Shown here: positions 13,499 through 22,129 of the stretch, one piece after another
Layout: each line of letters starts with the position of its first letter
Numbering within the stretch: position 1 is the stretch's first letter
IMG/VR virus record: IMGVR_UViG_3300037222_000024
Coordinates: 1 to 31,789 of that record
Origin: a virus
DNA: 31,789 nucleotides
Strand: one strand, 5' to 3'
The notes under the pieces: model-generated
What the model was told of the DNA's origin: nothing
The model's input: the letters and a program-made list of their open reading frames with translations, nothing else
The model's database searches: none
Program-made: the position numbers and the translations under genes

Positions 13499-15349
13499 TC
13501 AGCCGGCGAGCTGTTGCGCCTGGGTGGACAGCGTGGCGATTTCCTGAATGAGCGCCGTGCGGTCGAGTCCACTGTCGATCGTGACTTGCAGAATCGGCGC
13601 GGGCTCTTCGCCGTCGAAGAAGACGCGGAATTTGCCGGCGCGCAGATTGTCCGGCGTGTTGACCGAGCTGTCAAAGCCAACCGCCCAACCGATAAGACAG
13701 TCATTGGCCTTGAGATCGACCGAGATGGCCGCCATGTCGTTGAGAACGTCTTGCACGCCTTGCAGCGTGACGTTATCGACGCCGAGGCGGAGGCGGATGC
13801 TTTTCAGCAACGCGAGGTGAATAAAGTCACGACCGCGCGTCTTGTTGAACAGATTCCACAGCGGGTCCGTGCTGGCGTTCATGTAGGAGATCAGCGACCA
13901 TCCGCTATCCGTGAGCGAAGCGTCAGCATGATTGCCGCGCGCCACGACGCCGACGCCGCTGGCGAGGAGTTCCTGCCCGTCCGTCGCGCCGTCGAGTAGC
14001 GAGAAGCTGTCGACGCGCACGGTGCCGAGAATGCCTTGGATCGGCTGATTGGCGAACGAATGGAACGGATAGCCGGCATTTGCGAAATCGACCCGCACGC
14101 CGATGCCGAGCGCTTGAGCGACGACATCCTGTGTCTCGGTCCCGGTCCCGGCCAGATTTTCGATGATGACCGGATCGTCGACCGGGATAAGGCGCTTGCT
14201 CGCCAGCGTCGTCTGCCAGTTGATCGCATCTGTTTTCGTGGTGCCGGGGCCGCCGACGATGGCATGGGCCATCAGCGCTTCGCAGACGGCGGGGAGCGCC
14301 GCGCAAAGCGGGTTGGCGAGCAATTCGCCCCCCGTTACTGCGACCGTGACATTGAACTCGTCGCCGATCTGGAAGTCTGGCGAACCGTCCGCGATGGTGA
14401 ACCCGATCTGATCGGCATAGGCGCTGCCGACCGTCGCTTGCGGCAGCGGGTTGCCGAAAGGGTCAGCAACCGAGAATACGCCGCCATTGGTCGGCACGAC
14501 CGCCGACACGGCGAGGTCGAACTCGTCGCCCTTGATGAAATCTGGCGTGCCGTCCGCGATGGTGAAGCCGATGCCGAGGCTGCTCGTGTAAGCCGCTCCG
14601 ACCACCGCGAGACCGTCAACCGTGCCATCGGGGCGTAGAACCACGAAAGTGCCGCCATTGGTCGCGGTAAGCTGGCAGACAGCGCGCCACGTTCCGAGCG
14701 TCGTGCTGGCGTTCGATGTGAGCGAACCAAGCGTGCCCCCGCCGGTATTTCCGCCAGCCTTTGGCGCGGAAGCCGCCGATGTGCCGCCGCCGATGCAAAT
14801 GAGTTCGTAAATGCCAGGCTGGACGCCGGTGAGATTTGGAGGACTCGCGAGAGTGAGCGCGCCGCCGCCGACATTGCCGCCGACACGCGCCGCCGCCTCG
14901 GTGACGGTCATCGTGCCGCCGACGAAGGTGTATTCGCCGGTGAAGCCGGGGAAGCCCAGCAAACGCGGCGTCACGCCGAGCAGCGATGGTGCGGTCAGCA
15001 GCGCATAAATGCCGGTCTTGGCGCCAGAGGTGCCGATGATGTTCGTCATCGTCTCGGCGGTATCTCCGCCGGTCGCCACGCGCACCACGACCGCGCGCGC
15101 CGAGACTTGCTGCGACATGAGCTGATTGTTGACGGCGAGCAGCGTCTTATAAAGCGGACCCGACCCGATGTTGGCGAGGACGGCCGGATCGCCAGTGTTG
15201 ATGTCCACCGGCGTGTTGAGTGGAAACATCGTCGCGTTGGCGTCGTCGGACGGCAGCACAATGCCGAGCACCGAGAAGTCGCCATAGGTCGGCGGGTAAA
15301 CATCGTTGTCGACGATGTTAAAGATTACGCCGAAAGACGGTTCTGTCAT
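13499..15349 (-). CDS. FI: Contractile tail sheath protein with inserted decoration-type module
   Basis: The flanks are a P2-FI-like sheath: FNIVDNDVYPPTYGDFSVLG at the N-terminus, GVTPRLLGFPGFT at ~125-137, NPLCAALPAVCEALMAHAIV at ~346-365 and RGRDFIHLALLKSIRLRLG near the C-terminus. In ordinary sheaths the PRLLGFPG strand leads directly into the ALPAVCEAL helix. Here about 200 residues interrupt it. Residues 150-338 of that insert are colinear with the phage's own head decoration protein and contain the same nested repeat. The 616-residue length reflects the insert, since P2 FI is about 400. A strong terminator-like hairpin lies 16 bases upstream of the ATG. GGAG supplies the ribosome site. 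Confidence 0.9.
   Translation of the reverse strand: MTEPSFGVIFNIVDNDVYPPTYGDFSVLGIVLPSDDANATMFPLNTPVDINTGDPAVLANIGSGPLYKTLLAVNNQLMSQQVSARAVVVRVATGGDTAETMTNIIGTSGAKTGIYALLTAPSLLGVTPRLLGFPGFTGEYTFVGGTMTVTEAAARVGGNVGGGALTLASPPNLTGVQPGIYELICIGGGTSAASAPKAGGNTGGGTLGSLTSNASTTLGTWRAVCQLTATNGGTFVVLRPDGTVDGLAVVGAAYTSSLGIGFTIADGTPDFIKGDEFDLAVSAVVPTNGGVFSVADPFGNPLPQATVGSAYADQIGFTIADGSPDFQIGDEFNVTVAVTGGELLANPLCAALPAVCEALMAHAIVGGPGTTKTDAINWQTTLASKRLIPVDDPVIIENLAGTGTETQDVVAQALGIGVRVDFANAGYPFHSFANQPIQGILGTVRVDSFSLLDGATDGQELLASGVGVVARGNHADASLTDSGWSLISYMNASTDPLWNLFNKTRGRDFIHLALLKSIRLRLGVDNVTLQGVQDVLNDMAAISVDLKANDCLIGWAVGFDSSVNTPDNLRAGKFRVFFDGEEPAPILQVTIDSGLDRTALIQEIATLSTQAQQLAG
14336..14902 (-). repeat. Decoration-type module, sheath copy
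   Basis: Sheath residues 150-338 are homologous to decoration-protein residues 57-243. Over the best 138 aligned positions there are no gaps and about 89 identities by hand count (near 64%). Hallmarks are GGNTGGGTLGSL, GTFVVLRPDGTVDG and two copies of GFTIADG-PDF--GDEF. The nucleotide sequences have diverged more than the proteins, so this is not a recent duplication. Confidence 0.85.
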
Positions 15350-15364
15350 TGGGATAGCTCCAAT

Positions 15365-15386
15365 AAAAAACCCCGCGAGAGCGGGG
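15365..15386 (-). terminator. Intrinsic terminator hairpin directly before the sheath gene
   Basis: On the minus strand CCCCGC-TCTC-GCGGGG is followed by TTTTTT, a textbook rho-independent terminator. It lies 30 bases after the 76-aa ORF and only 15 bases before the sheath ATG, leaving no space for a promoter between them. Confidence 0.85.
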
Positions 15387-15416
15387 CTATTGTCTGCGGA
15401 TGAGGTCGCCCTCGGA

Positions 15417-15647
15417 TTAGAACGTCAGATTTGGCGTCACGACCTCGATATTGCCGACCGTCGTCGATTTGACGCGGACTTCGAGGATCGGCGGCCCGTT
15501 TACGCCGTTCGGTTCTCCAAACACGCGGATCGCGCGCACGAATGTCCCCGTGCTGGTCCCGTCGTCGACGGGGGCGGTCATGACGATGGAGTCAACGCTA
15601 TCGATCTCGACAACCTGGTTGAGCGTGGTGACTTGTGATTGCGTCAT
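15417..15647 (-). CDS. Hypothetical tail-region protein (76 aa)
   Basis: A small beta-strand-rich protein: VVEIDSVDSIVMTAPVDDGT, then FVRAIRVFGEPN and PILEVRVKSTTVGNIEV. It overlaps the fibre gene by 4 bases and is the last gene before the hairpin that precedes the sheath. Its place at the end of the fibre cluster and its beta structure suggest a small fibre-attachment or capping protein, but no family is recognised. Confidence 0.6.
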   Translation of the reverse strand: MTQSQVTTLNQVVEIDSVDSIVMTAPVDDGTSTGTFVRAIRVFGEPNGVNGPPILEVRVKSTTVGNIEVVTPNLTF

Positions 15648-17602
15648 GTTGGATCCGCCTGCTTACTAAACTTCGCTTCTAAGAGAAGATCGCTCTTCAA
15701 AAACTCAACCCCATTGGCATCAAAGTGATTCACTGCAATTTTATCCTTACGAGTCCCGATTAGGAGGATATTGTATCTTCCCTTCAGCTCGAAAGTGGCC
15801 TGGAGTAATGTCATCTCTTCGTTGACTACGCCGTAACCTCGTCCAAAAGAATCGACTGATGAGACCCACACCTGCGGATTCTCGTTCAAGTGCTTCCAGT
15901 AATCTGGCAAATCCAGCGACACGGTTTGGTTGTCCTTGTCGGCCTCCATAAGGAAGCGATATATATTGTCTCCCCGTGTGGGACTCTCAACGAAGCAGTG
16001 CCGAAGTTTATGTGTCGCCGTTTTCGTCGGATCTGGATGATCAATAAGGAACGAACCAGCCCCTTTCGAGAGCGTGCCACTGACATTAAGACCATTATCC
16101 ATCTGGACATTAGAGTGAAAAGTAACGCCACCACTAAACGTCGTTCCACTGAGGGACGCGTAGCCCGATAGCGCGCTAGACGTGATGTAGCCACGACCTG
16201 TCACGTAAGATTGGGTCGCGTAGTTGGCCGCAACATATGTGTCATAGACGCTAAAATTTGCCTGCACATAAGCTGTGGTAGCTAGCTGAGTGGAGTTATT
16301 GGCGCTCGACGCTGTAGGTGCAGTCGGTATGCCTGTGAACGGCGGCGATGCGAGTGGTGCGTAGCCCGAGCCGCCGGAGGGGGCGCCGCCGTCTTGAATT
16401 GTGCCAGCCGTGTCCGCGAACGTCGCGAGATGGCCCACGATAAAGCTGCCTGTGACCGAGGCGACCTTGGCATCAGATGCCGACGCCGCTTTGGTCGCCG
16501 CCGTTCCGAGCCCACTCACGTCGGTCGATGCGATCACCACCGCGCCAGTGCGACCGGCGACGCTCAGAACCTCGGACGGCAGACCGTCGAATTTGTCCCA
16601 CGTCGTGCCGTTGAAAACAGCCAGATCGGCCGGCGTCCATTGCGAGATGCCGTTAAGTGTTGTCGTTCCAGCGCTGGAGACCTTGTAGTAAAAACCCTTC
16701 GTTCCGACTCCCGAAGCCAGCGTCGGCGTGTTCGAGGCAGCGTTCCATGAGCCTTGAAAATTGAGCGCGCCGAGAATAGACGCCGGTAACTGCGTCGTCG
16801 GCACCTTGCCGGAACCGTCGAGGCCCGCGACGCCGCTGGCGAGGCCGATTGGCAATTGCGCCGCCGGGACTTGGCTGGCTGAATTCAGCCCGGCGTAGCC
16901 GCTCGCCGCGCCCTTGGCGCTGGTATCTTGGACGCCAATGACCGCGCCCGACCGCCCATTGACCGACCCGACGCCCGCTCCCACCGCGACGAGCGCGATA
17001 GCGGCCATATCCGCCGCGATTGTCACTGCCTTGGCGTCAACATCGGCTTGCGCCGCGAGAACATCAGCCTTCGCCGCCAGCACCGTTGCCGTGCTTCCGA
17101 GCGCCGCGAGCGCGCCACCTGGACAACCGATGGCAATTACGTCGGTATAGGTCCCGGAGACGCCCGCCTGGATCGTGACATCGAGGTTTAAGCCGCCTGT
17201 CGTCGAATTGTAGGAAAGGACTTGCGCGATCAGGTAGTCGGTCGCGTTCGCCTCGCGAACCAAGACGACCCACGGCGGCGGGACGAACAGGCCAGCTTGC
17301 GTGGCGGTGATCGTGACTTCCGTCACTCCGGTCGCGAAAATGGCGTTCGAACCTACCGCGATCGGCGCGGACAGGAATCCGAGCGTCTGAATTTCGATAA
17401 TTTTGTTGAACGCAGGAAGCAGCGCGGTGTTGATGCGGTCGAGGCCGAGTTGGGTCAGATTGGCGATCGCCACCGCGAGTTCTGGCTGCATATTCTCCAG
17501 CGCGCTGAGCCGCCCATCGATGTCGAACAATCGCGGATTCATGTCATCGGCGGAAAACTGCGTTACGCCGTCCGTGATCCGGTATTGCTGTTGGCGGTTC
17601 AT
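15644..17602 (-). CDS. Tail fibre protein (652 aa)
   Basis: Residues 1-200 form a helical/beta attachment region. Typical fibre repeats follow: SVNGRSGAV and SVAGRTGAV, SGVAGLDGSGKVPTTQLP, and ANNSTQLATTAYVQANFS, a motif common in phage side-tail fibres. The C-terminal ~140 residues contain FLIDHPDP, KLRHCFVESP, SLDLPDYWKHLNE and LIGTRKDKIAV. This is a C-terminal module I associate with fibres and bacterial surface proteins (the LRHSFVESP type). The DNA for this end (15650-16270) is much more AT-rich than the 5' part, as expected for an exchanged receptor-binding tip. The gene overlaps both neighbours by 4 bases. Confidence 0.8.
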   Translation of the reverse strand: MNRQQQYRITDGVTQFSADDMNPRLFDIDGRLSALENMQPELAVAIANLTQLGLDRINTALLPAFNKIIEIQTLGFLSAPIAVGSNAIFATGVTEVTITATQAGLFVPPPWVVLVREANATDYLIAQVLSYNSTTGGLNLDVTIQAGVSGTYTDVIAIGCPGGALAALGSTATVLAAKADVLAAQADVDAKAVTIAADMAAIALVAVGAGVGSVNGRSGAVIGVQDTSAKGAASGYAGLNSASQVPAAQLPIGLASGVAGLDGSGKVPTTQLPASILGALNFQGSWNAASNTPTLASGVGTKGFYYKVSSAGTTTLNGISQWTPADLAVFNGTTWDKFDGLPSEVLSVAGRTGAVVIASTDVSGLGTAATKAASASDAKVASVTGSFIVGHLATFADTAGTIQDGGAPSGGSGYAPLASPPFTGIPTAPTASSANNSTQLATTAYVQANFSVYDTYVAANYATQSYVTGRGYITSSALSGYASLSGTTFSGGVTFHSNVQMDNGLNVSGTLSKGAGSFLIDHPDPTKTATHKLRHCFVESPTRGDNIYRFLMEADKDNQTVSLDLPDYWKHLNENPQVWVSSVDSFGRGYGVVNEEMTLLQATFELKGRYNILLIGTRKDKIAVNHFDANGVEFLKSDLLLEAKFSKQADPT

Positions 17603-17793
17603 GCGCGCACGTAGCTTTCAACGGAGGCTATGATTTCCTTCAAGACGCGCCCGGTGACGACGATATGCGACCCGCGATTCAGCGTGGTCACGCCAACCGT
17701 CACACTCTTTTTGAGCGTGATCTTGTATTGCGCCGTGTCGTCAATGTTCTCGGGCGCTTGGGCTGGCCCGACGGGGGTGCGTGGATTCGCCAT
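17599..17793 (-). CDS. Small hypothetical protein (64 aa)
   Basis: The sequence contains AQYKITLKKSVTVGVTTLNR, then GSHIVVTGRVLKEIIASVES. This strand-turn-strand pattern ending in a helix is common in short phage ORFs beside tail or head genes. The gene overlaps the fibre start by 4 bases, so it is probably translated with it. The role is unknown. Confidence 0.55.
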   Translation of the reverse strand: MANPRTPVGPAQAPENIDDTAQYKITLKKSVTVGVTTLNRGSHIVVTGRVLKEIIASVESYVRA

Positions 17794-17824
17794 GCGTTCA
17801 CCTATTCAAGAGATCGGCGATAGA

Positions 17825-20197
17825 TCAGAACGCAAAATCCCAACGCTCCGTCGGGATCGGGAATCCGTAGCCGGTCGTCGTCGTGACGATTGTCTTGATG
17901 TCGTAAGCGGTGATCGCCGATGGCGTGAACACAAATTCGATTTTGACTTGCGTCGGATCGGTCGGATCGGGCGTCGTGGTGATCGTCCCAGCGGCTCCGC
18001 TGGTCACGCCGCCGGTTTCGAGGCGGACATCAAGCGTATGATGCGCGGCATCCCAGCCATTGACGTAATAGTCGATTTTGACGGAGCTCGTCGCGGAGCC
18101 AAGCGAGCGCCCGTCCGACCAATGAGTAAGGCTCGTGGCCGTCAAAGTGACTTCGTTTTCTGCCTGCGTGAGATCGATCCCCGGCATTAAATCGGACGTG
18201 CCGGTGAACACCGCGCGAAGCGGGACAAGCGACGGCGATCCGGCGAATGCGCCAGGGGTGTTGGAATTGAGCGGATACCAAATGCCGCCGTTTTGCACTT
18301 CCCACGAAAGGGATGTCCCCTGTGGAACTTGCGCGGCGGCGGTGACGCGCATTGCGCTGATGCCGCCGGACAGAGCCGGCGACGCCATCGCCACCTCATA
18401 TCTATTCAAGGTGAACTGCGCCATCAGCACTTGCATGAACAGCGCCTGCGGCGCCGAGGAAAGCAGCCAAACCTGTGTCGTGTCGTAATAGAAGAAACAC
18501 CCGCTCGGATAGCCGTATTCCGCGAGTTCAACCGATCCGACGATATAGAAGCTGTGGTTGCCGGGCGTGTGGACGATCAGCGCATAATGCGTGCCGCCCT
18601 GGAGATAAGCCGGCGTAATCGCGATCTGATTTCCGGCCGCGCCGGCGACGAGATTGGCGACCGGAACGACGGCCGACGCCATGACTTTGGTGTGATCTGG
18701 GCGCAGCGTCGAGTCGACCTCAACAACCTGGATCGTCAAATCGCCAGACCCGGCGACATCCCGCAGCCAAATATTGGCATGCGTCATCCAGCCGTTGGAC
18801 TGATTGAGCCACGATTGCGCGAACGCGCTGCCCGTATGAGAGCCGGTCTCGATGATTGCATCCCAATAGGGATCGTCGTAATGGTCATGCCAGCAAACAT
18901 TTGGGCGCTCCGCCGAAAGCTTGGCGACATTCAGCTTGGCCCAAAAGCTCGCCCAATTAGGCGTATATGGCTCGCCGCCTCCACGCTGACACTTATAATA
19001 ATCCATATCCGGGCGCCGCGCGATTTCCGCGAGGCCGGGAGCCGACGATTGATTGGCGACGACGCTTTTGCCACACAAGTTCGTCAAAGCGACGCCATGC
19101 GCGTTGCCGGCAGGAGAGATTGGGCTCACGCAATAATCGCCATATCGGACGACGTGGCGCGACAGATGGCGTCGCACGAAGCTGCGGGAAACAACCGGGA
19201 ATGACGAGATCAGAACATAAGCTCGGCTAGCCCAATTCGCATTTGGCGGCACGAGCGAATAGCGCACGACCGGCGTATAGGCGGGCAGCGTGATATTGCC
19301 GACCGTGATGACTTTAGGATCGATCGGATTGAGTAGCGTGATCGCCGTTTGAACAGCCGTTGCGGTGCCGGGGAAGCGCAATCCGTCTTCAACCTTCGCG
19401 GAATAGCCGGCGTGCGACGTGTTCGTGTCGCCGATATTTATGAACCGATCTACCGCCGACCAGAAAGGACCCGATGGCTTCGCGAGGATGTTCCAAATCT
19501 GGAGAAGCTGTGCGGCGATCGCCGCAACGGCCGCCGAGAGATCGGGCGGGATCGACGCCTTCACCTTCGCGAGGTCGCTCGAAAGCGTGTTGATCTGCTG
19601 CCCGACTTGCGCCTGCCAAATCGTGATTGCGCCGACTTCTTCCTGAACATCTGCGACAGATGATAGCTGCGTCGTCGGGTCCATCGTGATCGACACAATG
19701 CCCGCGTTGTTCATGAAAACATCGGCGATGGCGATAACCGAACTGCCAATAACACCCCGCGTCGGCGCACCACTTTCCGCGCCATAGACGACACTGAGTT
19801 GCGCCAGCCGCGAACTCTCGGTCGTCACCTCTTGCGGCGAGAATTGCTTGGTGTCCGCGTTGATCAGAATCGCGCGCGACTCGATGCTTTGTTCCTGGCT
19901 AACGCCCCACGCGATGACTGTGCCGATCTTATTGGTGGCGACGGGAAGATTGGCCTGAACGGAAATCACCGTCGCATTGGCGACCACGAACACCTGACCA
20001 CCGGAATAATAGCGGCCGGGCGCGATCGTGATCTGGGTCGGTCCCGTCATGCTGACGGCGAGCCCGCTGTATTTTTGGCCCGGATCGATGCCGTCATAAA
20101 CGATGTCATCAAACGACTGCTGAATATAGCTTTCCATGTTGGAAAAGTCAGACGACTTGACCGACTGGTTCGGGCGAAAGATGATCTGGTTTTCCAA
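17825..20197 (-). CDS. Large tail/baseplate protein of unknown function (790 aa)
   Basis: Residues 1-180 contain QIIFRPNQSVKSSDFSNMES and TQITIAPGRYYSGGQVFVV, a start found in phage baseplate or fibre-network proteins (DUF4815-like in style). A coiled coil near 205-235 (QVGQQINTLSSDLAKVKASI) may trimerise it. The rest is beta-rich, with PDMDYYKCQRGG, WLNQSNGWMTHANIWLRDVA and a C-terminal region rich in GTITTTPDPTDPTQVKIEF-type strands. It directly follows gpI and precedes the fibre gene, where P2 carries fibre gene H, so a role in attaching fibres to the baseplate is likely. No enzymatic motif is seen. Confidence 0.6.
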   Translation of the reverse strand: MENQIIFRPNQSVKSSDFSNMESYIQQSFDDIVYDGIDPGQKYSGLAVSMTGPTQITIAPGRYYSGGQVFVVANATVISVQANLPVATNKIGTVIAWGVSQEQSIESRAILINADTKQFSPQEVTTESSRLAQLSVVYGAESGAPTRGVIGSSVIAIADVFMNNAGIVSITMDPTTQLSSVADVQEEVGAITIWQAQVGQQINTLSSDLAKVKASIPPDLSAAVAAIAAQLLQIWNILAKPSGPFWSAVDRFINIGDTNTSHAGYSAKVEDGLRFPGTATAVQTAITLLNPIDPKVITVGNITLPAYTPVVRYSLVPPNANWASRAYVLISSFPVVSRSFVRRHLSRHVVRYGDYCVSPISPAGNAHGVALTNLCGKSVVANQSSAPGLAEIARRPDMDYYKCQRGGGEPYTPNWASFWAKLNVAKLSAERPNVCWHDHYDDPYWDAIIETGSHTGSAFAQSWLNQSNGWMTHANIWLRDVAGSGDLTIQVVEVDSTLRPDHTKVMASAVVPVANLVAGAAGNQIAITPAYLQGGTHYALIVHTPGNHSFYIVGSVELAEYGYPSGCFFYYDTTQVWLLSSAPQALFMQVLMAQFTLNRYEVAMASPALSGGISAMRVTAAAQVPQGTSLSWEVQNGGIWYPLNSNTPGAFAGSPSLVPLRAVFTGTSDLMPGIDLTQAENEVTLTATSLTHWSDGRSLGSATSSVKIDYYVNGWDAAHHTLDVRLETGGVTSGAAGTITTTPDPTDPTQVKIEFVFTPSAITAYDIKTIVTTTTGYGFPIPTERWDFAF

Positions 20198-20218
20198 GGC
20201 GGCGGTCCCTTCGGAAGG

Positions 20219-21682
20219 CTATGTTTGAACAACTTGGCCGGCGGTGATCGCGCCAGCGATGCTTGCCACGCCAGCGGTGACGATGGAATATGCGTTTGTG
20301 TCGATGAGCACGAGATCGCGGGCGCTTTTCGCCGCGCGAACGGCGTCGACGACATCCCAAAGCGGCGACATATCGGGATCGATGAGGTAGAACCCGTCGA
20401 TGAAATCGGTGAGCGCGCACGCCGGGAGCTGCCCCACGACGGCGACCTTCACGATTGCGGTGTATGCGGGGAATTGGAACCAGCAATTGTCGAGGAAGCT
20501 ATAGGAACCCGGAGCCATTGAAACAGGGCCAGGGCTGTTTGGATCATAGAGGTAAAGACCTTGATAAATATTGTATTCCGACCTGTCATCCGAGGTCGGG
20601 AACAGCGCGAAATCGCCGGTTGAAAGAACGTCAGGCGGCGCGTCGAGATACCAGTCCCAAGGCTTCGTCGGCGCGTCTTGCATGACCTGCGCCGGCTTGA
20701 CGGTCACTAGATCGAGGCCCGGCGCCACGGTGACGGAAGTGAAAATTCCATTGTTCGCGCCGTAATCGGTTCCGTCCGTCTGAATCGAGATCGTGCGCGC
20801 GGCGATTGGATCGAATGAGCTTGGCGTGTATGACACAGCGCCGTCAACGATGTCTGGAGGCGTCGCTTCCATGAACCAGACGTCGGAAAGATCAGTGGGC
20901 AGAACGATAATGCGATAATCCGCGACGGTCCCGTCTGGTTGTGCCACCGTCGCCGCGAGATCGCTTAACGGCGTCTGGATTCCGTTCTGCCAGAGATAGG
21001 TCTGATTGCCGAGATATTGCGATACATCGATGTCGACGAGCGGCACGAAATAGCTGTCGTCGCTCGGGAAGCACGTCGAAAACCATTCGTCGTCTGGCAG
21101 AAATACCACCATCGGGGCGAAGCCGTCGCGCGAATAGCGATAGGTCCGCAACTGATCGAAGCCGGCTAGCCACGCCGCTGTTTCTTCCGGCGTCGGATCG
21201 GCTCCGGGGAAGCACATCAGTGGCGGCGCGTCGATCGAGAGGCATTGGCCGCCGGCGACACTGACATATTGCTCGATGCCGGCGCGCGTTCCTTTCTTGC
21301 GCTGCATTTCGAACGCGATGTCGGTGACATAACGCTTTTTGGAGACCGGCCAATTCGTGTTCCAAAGGTCGGTTGACCGCTCCCACGCCAGCAGCGGCAA
21401 TAATGGCAGATCGACCCGCATCGGGTCTTTCGTGCGTAGCACGGCGTCCCAATCGAGTGGGTAGCGGCCGGCGTCGGTCAATTCCTGCGCGAGATCGAGT
21501 TTGGTCGGGTTGTTCGGCGGTAGCAGCGAGACCGGGAACGGAATCCCGATAAAAGACGCCGAATTTCCAGTCAGCGCAAACGAGCCCGTCGCGCCATTTA
21601 GGACGCGCGTCAGTTGCGCGACAAGATCGCTCCCGGTGACGGTGAATGCGCCGAACTCCGGCGTATGCGTATAAGTCGTCAT
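20219..21682 (-). CDS. I: Baseplate protein gpI-like (tail protein I), extended
   Basis: Residues 75-145 carry the gpI core: MRVDLPLLPLLAWERSTDLW, NTNWPVSKKRYVTDIAFEMQ and RKKGTRAGIEQYVSVAGG. GpI-family proteins join J as baseplate wedge components. P2 I is about 176 residues, so at 487 residues this protein has a large C-terminal extension. That extension includes SYTPSSFDPIAARTISIQTD and a helical end (WDVVDAVRAAKSARDLVLID) and may form extra baseplate or fibre-docking structure. The order V-W-J-(144 aa)-I matches P2 except for the inserted 144-aa gene. Its start overlaps that gene's stop by one base. Confidence 0.85.
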   Translation of the reverse strand: MTTYTHTPEFGAFTVTGSDLVAQLTRVLNGATGSFALTGNSASFIGIPFPVSLLPPNNPTKLDLAQELTDAGRYPLDWDAVLRTKDPMRVDLPLLPLLAWERSTDLWNTNWPVSKKRYVTDIAFEMQRKKGTRAGIEQYVSVAGGQCLSIDAPPLMCFPGADPTPEETAAWLAGFDQLRTYRYSRDGFAPMVVFLPDDEWFSTCFPSDDSYFVPLVDIDVSQYLGNQTYLWQNGIQTPLSDLAATVAQPDGTVADYRIIVLPTDLSDVWFMEATPPDIVDGAVSYTPSSFDPIAARTISIQTDGTDYGANNGIFTSVTVAPGLDLVTVKPAQVMQDAPTKPWDWYLDAPPDVLSTGDFALFPTSDDRSEYNIYQGLYLYDPNSPGPVSMAPGSYSFLDNCWFQFPAYTAIVKVAVVGQLPACALTDFIDGFYLIDPDMSPLWDVVDAVRAAKSARDLVLIDTNAYSIVTAGVASIAGAITAGQVVQT

Positions 21683-22116
21683 CAGCCGTCAACAAACAGC
21701 GCGCCGCCATTTGGCGCGACCGTCTCGATGTCGCTGTTGAGCCCGTTTAGCACGAGCGATGCGCCGAGGTCATAGAATCCCAGCAGATTCTTGTTCGCCG
21801 CGCTGTCATCATAATAGACCACATAGCGATATGGCCCCATCGAGCCGATGCTCGACACCCAAGTCACCGCGCCGACGTTGAAAGTCACGACTCCGGCGGC
21901 GTTCGTAACGCTCGTCGACGGGACGATCGCGCCGCCTTGCACATATCCGTTGCCTGCGACCAGCTCATTCGGCTGGAGGTCAGTGTAATAATGAGAGTTT
22001 GGATCTGGCGCGACATTGGTGAGCATCGCCTTGATGCTGTCGCTCGAAAGGTTGAACGCGCCGCGCCACTTGTCATAGGCCGTGGAGTTGAACTTGCTGA
22101 AAGCGGCGTTCGGCAT
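21682..22116 (-). CDS. Hypothetical virion-associated protein (144 aa), between J and I
   Basis: The protein begins AFSKFNSTAYDKWRGAFNLS and later has VAPDPNSHYYTDL, NAAGVVTFNVGAVTWVSSIG and GPYRYVVYYDD. This pattern recurs in phage hypothetical proteins encoded near tail fibres. It is beta-rich with no membrane segment. Its insertion between J and I, which are adjacent in P2, suggests it is a baseplate or fibre accessory. I do not assign a name. Confidence 0.6.
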   Translation of the reverse strand: MPNAAFSKFNSTAYDKWRGAFNLSSDSIKAMLTNVAPDPNSHYYTDLQPNELVAGNGYVQGGAIVPSTSVTNAAGVVTFNVGAVTWVSSIGSMGPYRYVVYYDDSAANKNLLGFYDLGASLVLNGLNSDIETVAPNGGALFVDG

Positions 22117-22129
22117 GGTCGCTCAGTCC

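Noticed and set aside
14335-14886. 183-aa minus-strand Ser/Arg-rich ORF inside the sheath
   Set aside because: Shadow of the sheath's inserted module; low-complexity composition and no start signal.
19799-20521. Long plus-strand ORF opposite the 790-aa tail gene and gpI
   Set aside because: Arg/Asp/Gly-rich sequence typical of the antisense of high-GC genes, with no motif and no ribosome site; shadow.
20892-21710. 272-aa minus-strand ORF inside gpI
   Set aside because: Arg-rich shadow of gpI in another frame.
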